A DNA stretch of 64,000 nt, from contig NZ_VEBK01000006.1 of the NCBI RefSeq assembly GCF_007676755.1, positions 129,654-193,653 on the forward strand, read 5' to 3'. This stretch comes from Bacillus sp. FJAT-22090. Lineage in GTDB: Bacteria; Bacillota; Bacilli; Bacillales_A; Planococcaceae. Below, piece by piece: positions 58,050-64,000 of the stretch. The position numbers were made by a program, and so were the translations under genes. The notes beneath the pieces are model-generated. The model made no database searches. It saw only the letters and a list, made by a program, of their open reading frames with translations, and was not told where the DNA came from. How positions within the stretch are numbered: the stretch's first letter is position 1; every line of letters starts with the position of its first letter.

Positions 58050-58358
58050 TTATAAACTAATAGATTCTACTACTAATTTAGTGTATGGTTGACGGTGACC
58101 TTGTTTTTTACGGTAATTCTTTTTCGCTTTGTATTTGAAAACGATGATTTTTTTAGCTTTGCCATTTTTTACAACTTTCGCTGTAACTTTAGCACCTTCC
58201 ACGAATGGAGCACCAACTTTAACATCATCTCCACCTACAAATAAAACTTTGTCGAAAGTTACAACTTCATCAGCATTAGCATCTAATTTTTCAATGTAGA
58301 TTTCTTGCCCTTGTTCAACTTTGATTTGTTTACCACCAGTTTCAATAATTGCGTACAT
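58050..58358 (-). CDS. rplU: 50S ribosomal protein L21
   Basis: A 102-residue L21, [25 protein letters not shown] with the C-terminal RNA-binding signature [22 protein letters not shown]. The ATG at 58358 has GAGGAGG upstream. The longer frame upstream reads through the L21 leader RNA and is rejected. Confidence 0.98.
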   Translation of the reverse strand: MYAIIETGGKQIKVEQGQEIYIEKLDANADEVVTFDKVLFVGGDDVKVGAPFVEGAKVTAKVVKNGKAKKIIVFKYKAKKNYRKKQGHRQPYTKLVVESISL

Positions 58359-58359
58359 A

Positions 58360-58470
58360 CTTGCACCTCCTCTTAGACTAAGACTCGCCTTCCAAAAGGT
58401 GATCCAGTGACCTGAATGCTTGAACCTTTTCAGAGCGGTTGTAGCAACGGGTGCTGCTACAAACAATAAC
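58360..58470 (-). promoter_or_regulatory. L21 ribosomal protein leader (autoregulatory RNA)
   Basis: The ~110-nt leader between promoter and rplU matches the Bacillales L21 leader in place and layout. A GTAGCAGC..GTTGCTAC hairpin comes first. A domain follows with AAAAGGTTCAAGC, GGTCACTGGATCACCTTTTGGAAGG and GCGAGTCTTAG up to the ribosome binding site. L21 probably binds it to shut down its own operon. Confidence 0.8.
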
Positions 58471-58476
58471 ATTAAA

Positions 58477-58505
58477 ATATTACCATATATAAAATTTTGA
58501 GTCAA
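58477..58505 (-). promoter_or_regulatory. Sigma-A promoter of rplU-prp-rpmA
   Basis: Minus strand TTGACT (58505-58500), 17 bp, TAATAT (58482-58477), start near 58470. The -35 box overlaps the stop region of spoIVFB, so ribosomal genes are uncoupled from the sporulation genes upstream. Confidence 0.65.
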
Positions 58506-59098
58506 GCAGCTTTTGTAATTCTTTCATATGCAAGCTTGTACTTTCTAAATCTCCAATAGGAATAGTTTTGCAAAAAAATGAACAAAAAAATAAGAGAAGC
58601 CGATATTGCTTTTGGAAAGTATATGAAACTCATACAAAAGATTAGCCCACTTCCCCACATAGAGAAAATAATCAGTCTTTCATAATTATGGGGAAACAGC
58701 GTATCTAACGCTCGTCCACCGTCTAATGGATAAATGGGTAATAAATTTAAACTTAATATAATCACTTGTACAAAAAAAACAAGACTGTCTTGTGGAAAGT
58801 CAATAAAAAAGCTAAATAGTAATAGTAAAAACGTACAAAAAGGGCCACCCAAAATAACAAATAGCTGGTCACTTTTTTTTACTTTAGAAAATTGCTGCAT
58901 CTTAATTTCTCCACCATACGGTAAAATAGTGCAAGAACGAACTTTAATACCAACTATTTTGGCACCAATCAAATGTCCCACCTCATGAATAAGCAAAGAA
59001 CCAAATACAATCGAATATATTGCAAATTCTCCTGATAAATAAAAGAACAGGAAAAATGGAATCATAATAGGATGTACTTTAAAAACATGCTTATTCAT
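58502..59098 (-). CDS. spoIVFB: SpoIVFB, site-2 protease that processes pro-sigma-K
   Basis: An intramembrane zinc metalloprotease (M50). The zinc motif is HEVGH at 38-42, and the third ligand is D126 in [12 protein letters not shown]. Hydrophobic spans cover nearly the whole chain. At 198 residues it is about 90 shorter than the 288-residue Bacillus subtilis enzyme and ends after the last membrane span, so it lacks the C-terminal CBS domain that senses ATP and contacts pro-sigma-K. The start overlaps the spoIVFA end by 8 nt. Its substrate gene sigK is in this window. Confidence 0.93.
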   Translation of the reverse strand: MNKHVFKVHPIMIPFFLFFYLSGEFAIYSIVFGSLLIHEVGHLIGAKIVGIKVRSCTILPYGGEIKMQQFSKVKKSDQLFVILGGPFCTFLLLLFSFFIDFPQDSLVFFVQVIILSLNLLPIYPLDGGRALDTLFPHNYERLIIFSMWGSGLIFCMSFIYFPKAISASLIFLFIFLQNYSYWRFRKYKLAYERITKAA

Positions 59099-59636
59099 AA
59101 GTTGCAGCTAGCCAATCAACAAGTTCGCTCATCTCCAAATTCTTTCCATCTTTTTTTACTTGAATATACAATAACTCATTCTCAGCAGTTGCAAAAACGT
59201 CTCCTGCATTCACCATTGTATATGGTAATTGATGAAACTCCTCCAAGAAACCAAATGTAGCCGTTTCTCCTGTATCATATAAAATAGACATTGTTTTATT
59301 TGTTTTTTTCGTATAACCAGTGAAAATGATTAATCCATTATCAGATGCATATAAATCTTGCGAATCATTAATTGCCAAAATAGCTCCTTCATCAAAAGAT
59401 TGTATCGATTGGTATTCGATTAAAGGAGGATCCGCCACAGGAGCGCTGACACTGATTTTTTTATCCGACTGTTCCACCCATGCCTTTACTTTTTTATACA
59501 CTTCTGCCGGCTTCTGAGGTTCCAATAATGTCGTTGTATAATTTGTGGATAACGTATTATTTGCCTCTAGCTTCGTCACTAAAAAAAAGACTAATACTAA
59601 TATAAAAGCAAGTGCCCATTTTCTTTTTGATAGCAT
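59091..59636 (-). CDS. spoIVFA: SpoIVFA, regulator of SpoIVFB
   Basis: SpoIVFA anchors SpoIVFB, with BofA, in the outer forespore membrane and inhibits it until SpoIVB cleaves SpoIVFA. The 181-residue protein has one N-terminal span (~8-24), a linker and a degenerate LytM/M23 domain (SDNGLIIFTGYTKKTNKTMSILYDTG, VNAGDVFATAENELLYIQVKKDG) without the zinc residues. The ATG at 59636 has GGGGGAATGTT upstream. Confidence 0.87.
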   Translation of the reverse strand: MLSKRKWALAFILVLVFFLVTKLEANNTLSTNYTTTLLEPQKPAEVYKKVKAWVEQSDKKISVSAPVADPPLIEYQSIQSFDEGAILAINDSQDLYASDNGLIIFTGYTKKTNKTMSILYDTGETATFGFLEEFHQLPYTMVNAGDVFATAENELLYIQVKKDGKNLEMSELVDWLAATYE

Positions 59637-59654
59637 AACATTCCCCCTAGTAGG

Positions 59655-59684
59655 AATGTATGATGGCAAGTACATTTTAATGAA
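59655..59684 (-). promoter_or_regulatory. Sigma-E-like promoter of spoIVFA-spoIVFB
   Basis: Minus strand TTCATTA (59684-59678), 15-bp spacer, CATACATT (59662-59655). The -10 is a full match to the sigma-E consensus CATACAnT. It lies between the minD terminator and spoIVFA, and the spoIVF operon is sigma-E dependent in Bacillus subtilis. Confidence 0.65.
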
Positions 59685-59685
59685 C

Positions 59686-59730
59686 AAAAAAGAAGCGAAC
59701 GCTAAAATTATTAGACGTTGGCTTCTTTTT
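59686..59730 (-). terminator. Terminator of the mreBCD-minCD transcript
   Basis: AAAAAGAAGC-AACG and CGTT-GCTTCTTTTTT pair across a 14-base AT-rich loop, just after minD. Confidence 0.8.
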
Positions 59731-59733
59731 ATC

Positions 59734-60534
59734 TTATTTAGAAAAAATAGATTTGATCTTCGACATAACGCCTTTTTTAGGCATGTCCATTGACATTAAC
59801 GGTACCGATTCTCCTAAAATACGGCGAGCAATATTCCGATATCCAAGCGCCGCTCTGTTAGAAGGATCCATAACAACAGGCTCTCCCTTATTAGAAGAAG
59901 TGATAACACTTTCATCATCCGCAACTATTCCTAATAAGTCTATGGATAAATGCGTTGTTATTTCATTAATATCCAACGCTTCCCCTTTCGTCATTAAATG
60001 CTGACGAATGCGGTTAATGATTAACTTCGGAGGGTCAATAGATACTTCCTGTTCTAATAACCCGATGATTCGATCTGCATCACGAACTGCAGAAATTTCT
60101 GGTGTTGTGACGACGATCGCTTTGTCTGCTCCAGCAATTGCATTTTTATATCCTTGTTCAATACCTGCTGGACAATCGATTAAAACGTAGTCATAATCAC
60201 GTTTTAGTTCTGTTACAAGTTCTTTCATTTGTTCTGGACTCACTGCGTTTTTATCAGTTGTTTGAGCTGCTGGCAATAAATATAATTTGTCTTCGAAACG
60301 TTTATCTTTCACTAGTGCTTGATGCACTTTGCAACGACCTTCAATTACGTCGACTAAATCATAAATAATTCTATTTTCAAGCCCTAGAACAACATCCAAA
60401 TTTCGTAAACCGATATCTGTATCCATTAAACAAACTTTTTTCCCTTGTAGAGCCAATGCAGTTCCAAGGTTTGCAGTTGTGGTCGTTTTACCGACCCCAC
60501 CTTTCCCAGAAGTTATTACGATTGCTTCTCCCAC
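59734..60534 (-). CDS. minD: Septum-site determining ATPase MinD
   Basis: MinD is a membrane-cycling ATPase that carries MinC and places the division septum. The 266-residue protein has the deviant Walker A TSGKGGVGKTTTT, switch and Walker B blocks (YDYVLIDCPAGIEQG) and a C-terminal amphipathic membrane-targeting helix (KKGVMSKIKSIFSK). The GTG at 60534 has AAAGGAGG ahead and is 1 nt after the minC stop. Confidence 0.98.
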   Translation of the reverse strand: MGEAIVITSGKGGVGKTTTTANLGTALALQGKKVCLMDTDIGLRNLDVVLGLENRIIYDLVDVIEGRCKVHQALVKDKRFEDKLYLLPAAQTTDKNAVSPEQMKELVTELKRDYDYVLIDCPAGIEQGYKNAIAGADKAIVVTTPEISAVRDADRIIGLLEQEVSIDPPKLIINRIRQHLMTKGEALDINEITTHLSIDLLGIVADDESVITSSNKGEPVVMDPSNRAALGYRNIARRILGESVPLMSMDMPKKGVMSKIKSIFSK

Positions 60535-60535
60535 A

Positions 60536-61207
60536 TTAGCTTCCTCCTTTAAATGTTGACAGATTTGGTCTTAATAATCGAAGTTCTTGCAAGCGATCAA
60601 TAGCGATCAAACCATTTGTATGTAAGTATGCACATTCCATTTCAGGATGTTCGGATAATACGCTTAACTCATCTGTCATTGTTTCGATAACATTATCAAT
60701 GATCAAATGTGTTGCTTCCAACCATGACGCGGCAATCACTGCATCCTTATTTCCATTTGCACCAGCATGCGCTATCCCTTTTAAACGGCCTAATACAAAA
60801 ACATTTCCACCAGCAACAACACGGCCATTAGGATTCACATCCCCGATTACTACCAAATCTCCAACTGCAGTAATTACTTGTCCGGATCGAACAATACCTA
60901 CAAATGTCTCAGACTGGTTTTCTAGTAATCTTCTATTACATTCTTCCACAGTCATTACATCACTTTGTATTTTCGTTACACGAAGATGCTCTGTTTGTTG
61001 CACACAGTTAATAATTTCTTTCGCTTGCACATCATTACAATATCGATGCCCTAATTGTAACAGCACTTCCGCTTGACCTTCAAATCCTTCATCAGATACC
61101 TTTTTTGTCAACTCTTCTAAAAGTTCTGTATATGAACATTGATCGTCTAGACGTAATACAAGCCCTTCTTTTGTTCCTTTAATCGATATTAACTGCTTTT
61201 TCGTCAA
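60536..61207 (-). CDS. minC: Septum-site determining protein MinC
   Basis: MinC inhibits FtsZ assembly away from midcell. The 223-residue protein has an N-terminal FtsZ-binding domain (ISIKGTKEGLVLRLDDQCSY) and a C-terminal right-handed beta-helix (SGQVITAVGDLVVIGDVNPNG, GGNVFVLGRLKGIAHAGANGN) that binds MinD. The TTG at 61207 has GAGGTGAC before it. Confidence 0.97.
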   Translation of the reverse strand: MTKKQLISIKGTKEGLVLRLDDQCSYTELLEELTKKVSDEGFEGQAEVLLQLGHRYCNDVQAKEIINCVQQTEHLRVTKIQSDVMTVEECNRRLLENQSETFVGIVRSGQVITAVGDLVVIGDVNPNGRVVAGGNVFVLGRLKGIAHAGANGNKDAVIAASWLEATHLIIDNVIETMTDELSVLSEHPEMECAYLHTNGLIAIDRLQELRLLRPNLSTFKGGS

Positions 61208-61241
61208 TCAAGTCACCTCAGATCTACTGTCTAACCAAAAA

Positions 61242-61769
61242 TTATTTTTGAAGAAGTAATGCTTTTTGGTTAAACCGATTTAGAAGAATATATTTAAACG
61301 CCCATCCAAACATTAATATAAATACAGAATTAGCAATCATCGTTGGGATGAGATTATAATGAAAGAAATCTGCAAAGGTCATCGTTTTAATACCAATGAA
61401 TGTATAAAATAAAAACAATAATATTTCTACTACAGCAACTAATAAAAGCGACAAAATAGTAGCAACAAGTAAATGATTATGGATAAATTTCACGATAAAA
61501 CTAGCTACTAAACACATTAACGGAAAAATAAAAGAATATAATCCAATAATATCAATGAAAAAGACATCATACAAGAGTCCAAAAATCAATCCGTAAAGCA
61601 TTGCCCGTTTACGGTCGTAATAAATAGCAATAAATATTAAATACATGATTAAAAAACGAGGAACGAGTACATAAAAGTCTCCATTTAATTCGATAGGTGA
61701 AAAAAGTCCAAAAATCGGTTCCATATAAAATAATAGAACCGAAATAATTATTACAAGATAACGAATCAT
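61242..61769 (-). CDS. mreD: Rod shape-determining protein MreD
   Basis: A 175-residue polytopic membrane protein (five to six spans) of the elongation machinery, linking MreC to the peptidoglycan synthases. Family sequence is seen in YDRKRAMLYGLIFGLLYDVFFIDIIGLYSF. Its ATG overlaps the mreC stop by ATGA. Confidence 0.94.
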   Translation of the reverse strand: MIRYLVIIISVLLFYMEPIFGLFSPIELNGDFYVLVPRFLIMYLIFIAIYYDRKRAMLYGLIFGLLYDVFFIDIIGLYSFIFPLMCLVASFIVKFIHNHLLVATILSLLLVAVVEILLFLFYTFIGIKTMTFADFFHYNLIPTMIANSVFILMFGWAFKYILLNRFNQKALLLQK

Positions 61770-62668
61770 GAGCCTTCCCCTGCACCTTCTGTTAAATCAG
61801 CTTCTGTGTTTCCACCATCTGTTCCGTCTACAGGATTGATTGTTCGTTTAGATATAATAACATGATCTAAAATAGAAAAACTCGCTGCTGGCTTAACGTA
61901 TGCAAGTTGAGTTAAACCATAATCATCCGTCGTCACCTCGGTTACTTCCCCGATTAAAATACCTTTTGGAAAGATTCCGCCTAAACCAGAAGTAGTTACT
62001 TTTTGACCTTTTTTCACTTCGAATTCCGAATCAATTCTTTTTAATACAAGTTCTTTACGCTGCACATCATAACCTTCGATTAATCCAAAAACTTCTTGTT
62101 CATCTGCAATAACTGCTGAAACACGATAATTAGGATTTTGGGTCGATAAAAGTTCCACCGTGGATGTATAAGGAGTCGTCAATATAACTTTCCCGATTAA
62201 TCCTTGGGATGTCATAACAGCCATATTCACAGATACCCCATGTATTTCCCCTTTGTCAATAATAATTTTTTCTTCCCATTGATCTGGGTTACGGGCAATT
62301 ACAGTAGATTGGATAGGATTGAATGCACGAAGACTTTCTTCTTTATCAATAATCTTTCTAATCTTATCATTTTCAATTTGTAAATCATTTACACTAGCTT
62401 GTAAGGAAGCATAATCTTCTAATCTTGCTTTCAACCGTTTATTTTCATCATATGTATTAAGTAAAGATTCGACATTATTAAAAATACCGGTAACATACTG
62501 AGTCGGCTTGGAAAACATAGTTTGTCCAAAACCGACCACATCTTTAATTAATTGTTCAGGTAACGATGCATGATTTCGATCTCGCAAAGAAAAGCTGATG
62601 AGCGCCACAAGAAATATCATCCCTACAAGCAGCAAAATTAATCGCTTATTCGAAAAAAATTGTGGCAT
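61766..62668 (-). CDS. mreC: Rod shape-determining protein MreC
   Basis: A 300-residue bitopic protein. An N-terminal span (~9-26) is followed by a coiled coil (LLNTYDENKRLKARLEDYASLQ) and two beta-barrel domains (ARNPDQWEEKIIIDKGEIHGV, KVTTSGLGGIFPKGILIGEV). It bridges cytoplasmic MreB and extracytoplasmic wall enzymes. It lies between mreB and mreD. Confidence 0.96.
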   Translation of the reverse strand: MPQFFSNKRLILLLVGMIFLVALISFSLRDRNHASLPEQLIKDVVGFGQTMFSKPTQYVTGIFNNVESLLNTYDENKRLKARLEDYASLQASVNDLQIENDKIRKIIDKEESLRAFNPIQSTVIARNPDQWEEKIIIDKGEIHGVSVNMAVMTSQGLIGKVILTTPYTSTVELLSTQNPNYRVSAVIADEQEVFGLIEGYDVQRKELVLKRIDSEFEVKKGQKVTTSGLGGIFPKGILIGEVTEVTTDDYGLTQLAYVKPAASFSILDHVIISKRTINPVDGTDGGNTEADLTEGAGEGS

Positions 62669-62681
62669 ACCTCACTTCTCC

Positions 62682-63701
62682 TTACTGTTTAGTTTGTTGA
62701 CGTTTTAATAAACCCATATGATCTAGGGCTTTCCCTGTACCGATCGCAACGCAATCCAATGGATCTTCTGCAATAAATACTGGCATATTCGTTTGATCAC
62801 TAATTACTTTGTCTAGGTTTCTCAATAATGCTCCACCACCAGTAAGCATAATACCACGTTCCATTACATCTGCCGATAGTTCTGGAGGTGTTTGTTCTAA
62901 TGTTTTCTTCACACCATCAATAATAGAAGCAATAGATTCACGTAATGCACTAGCGATTTCTGTTGACGTAATATCAATCGTTTTCGGTAACCCTGTAACT
63001 AAGTCACGACCACGAATATCCATTTTTTCGTCTCCATCTGTTACTCTTGCAGAACCAATTTCCATTTTAATCGCTTCCGCCGTGCGTTCCCCAATTGTTA
63101 AGTTATACGTTTTGCGTACATAGCTTGTAATTGCTTGGTCCATTGCGTCTCCACCAACACGGACAGATTCACTCGTTACGATACCTCCAAGAGAAATAAC
63201 AGCCACTTCGGTAGTACCTCCACCTATATCAACGACCATACTTCCCGTAGGTTCCCAAACAGGTAAATTTGCACCGATTGCTGCAGCAAATGGTTCTTCA
63301 ATCGTTACAGCATCACGAGCTCCAGCTTGTTTTGCCGCATCGATAACCGCGCGTTGTTCTACAGAAGTAATTCCAAACGGAACACAAATCATGACATTCG
63401 GTTTACTCCAGGACATTCCTGATGCTTTAATAGCATTTTTCAAATAATACTCAATCATTGCAGAAGTCGTATCGAAATCAGCAATAACCCCGTCTTTCAT
63501 CGGACGAATTGCTACGATAGAACCGGGTGTACGTCCAATCATATTTCTTGCATCATTACCAACTGCAACAATCGCACCATTTTGTACATTTTTCGCAACT
63601 ACTGAAGGTTCTCTTAACACAATACCTTTACCCTTAATAAAAACAAGCGTATTCGCTGTTCCTAAGTCAATTCCTAAATCTCTTGATCCAAATCCAAACA
63701 C
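62682..63701 (-). CDS. mreB: Rod shape-determining actin homologue MreB
   Basis: MreB filaments guide cell-wall elongation. The 339-residue actin-fold protein has phosphate-binding loops [18 protein letters not shown] and [18 protein letters not shown], and the adenosine motif [15 protein letters not shown]. The GTG at 63701 has AAAGGGAG ahead. It leads the mreB-mreC-mreD-minC-minD operon. Confidence 0.98.
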   Translation of the reverse strand: MFGFGSRDLGIDLGTANTLVFIKGKGIVLREPSVVAKNVQNGAIVAVGNDARNMIGRTPGSIVAIRPMKDGVIADFDTTSAMIEYYLKNAIKASGMSWSKPNVMICVPFGITSVEQRAVIDAAKQAGARDAVTIEEPFAAAIGANLPVWEPTGSMVVDIGGGTTEVAVISLGGIVTSESVRVGGDAMDQAITSYVRKTYNLTIGERTAEAIKMEIGSARVTDGDEKMDIRGRDLVTGLPKTIDITSTEIASALRESIASIIDGVKKTLEQTPPELSADVMERGIMLTGGGALLRNLDKVISDQTNMPVFIAEDPLDCVAIGTGKALDHMGLLKRQQTKQ

Positions 63702-63766
63702 AATTTTTTACTCCCTTTCTATCCTTACGCAAGTTTCACTTAGTTGATTTTAAAGTCATAACTCAC

Positions 63767-63772
63767 ATTATA
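63767..63772 (-). promoter_or_regulatory. Probable -10 element of mreB
   Basis: A TATAAT on the minus strand about 65 nt before the mreB GTG, with no strong -35 at the right distance. Confidence 0.45.
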
Positions 63773-63798
63773 ACGGATAGAACGAAAAAAGCACAGTG

Positions 63799-64000
63799 TC
63801 ACATGTACCCCTTTTCCTTCAAACTAATAAATTGATGATCTCCGATGATCACATGGTCGATCAACTCTATGCCCATCAACTGTCCTGCCTCTAATAATCT
63901 TTTAGTAACTTCTATGTCCTCTGGTGAAGGAGAGGCGTTGTAGGGTAGGAATCATGCGCCTTATTATGTTTCCATAATAGGTTTCACAATTCCCCCCTCC
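63799..64000 (-). pseudogene. radC: RadC C-terminal fragment, apparently broken
   Basis: From 63945 down to the TGA at 63799 the minus strand reads as the end of a RadC/JAB protein: [15 protein letters not shown], then [23 protein letters not shown]. Upstream, the metal-binding HNHPSG segment expected around 63940-63957 is not readable. The frame meets TGA at 63954-63952, and the next 40 bases have stops in this frame and no RadC-like sequence. radC precedes mreB in Bacillus subtilis. Because the window ends here, a rearrangement, frameshifts or a sequencing fault cannot be separated. Confidence 0.6.

Overview
The window is a low-GC Gram-positive chromosome segment from an endospore-forming member of the Bacillales. 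Sporulation genes sigK, spo0B, spoIVFA, spoIVFB, spoVB and safA are present, and the gene order closely follows the Bacillus subtilis blocks yqeG-comEA, greA-alaS-cymR, rarA-aspS-hisS-relA-recJ-secDF-tgt-ruvAB, and pheA-obg-spo0B-rplU-minCD-mreBCD. Several traits fit Planococcaceae (for example Psychrobacillus, Sporosarcina or Lysinibacillus-like) better than Bacillus: short SpoIVFB, sigK beside pssA/psd, safA coupled to a kinase-like gene, and a characteristic GC-rich intergenic repeat. The family placement is inference.

Layout. 1-5400: partial comEA and the yqeM-rsfS-yqeK-nadD-yhbY-aroE-yqeH-yqeG operon (minus). 5418-7658: divergent psd / pssA and then sigK. 7660-8650: a 26-residue membrane peptide gene and repeat element 1. 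8651-15603: mtnN, yrrS, greA, udk, the tRNA wobble-uridine modification genes yrrO-yrrN-yrrM, and mltG. 15702-25670: yrzB, ruvX, ireB, alaS with a T-box, recD2, yrrB, mnmA, iscS, cymR. 25936-32900: rarA, a 64-residue basic protein, tcdA, 6S RNA, repeat element 2, aspS-hisS with a T-box. 33016-43660: SH3b/amidase_3 hydrolase, dtd, relA, apt, recJ, lapA, secDF, comN. 43754-52867: spoVB, a DUF421 protein, yajC, tgt, queA, ruvB, ruvA, a kinase-like gene, safA, niaR. 52868-54006: degenerate repeats and repeat element 3. 54007-64000: pheA, pheB, obg, spo0B, rpmA, prp, rplU with an L21 leader, spoIVFB, spoIVFA, minD, minC, mreD, mreC, mreB and a broken radC end.

The genes are mostly core functions: ribosome assembly, tRNA charging and modification, stringent response, secretion, recombination repair, cell shape and division. 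The sporulation set forms a logical chain. Spo0B feeds the phosphorelay, SpoIVFA/SpoIVFB process pro-sigma-K, sigK encodes that substrate, and SpoVB and SafA act in cortex and coat building. Sigma-E-like promoters are visible before sigK and spoIVFA.

The least explained structure is a family of three intergenic elements (about 7.96-8.62, 28.92-29.46 and 53.12-53.91 kb). Each is bounded by short inverted termini related to ATAATGCGTCGTAA. Each carries two inverted copies of a ~135-nt GC-rich hairpin around a core of 21-nt (seven-codon) repeats. In elements 2 and 3 the core can be read as a gap-free 37-codon ORF ending at the same in-frame stop. This is the best candidate here for an undescribed system.
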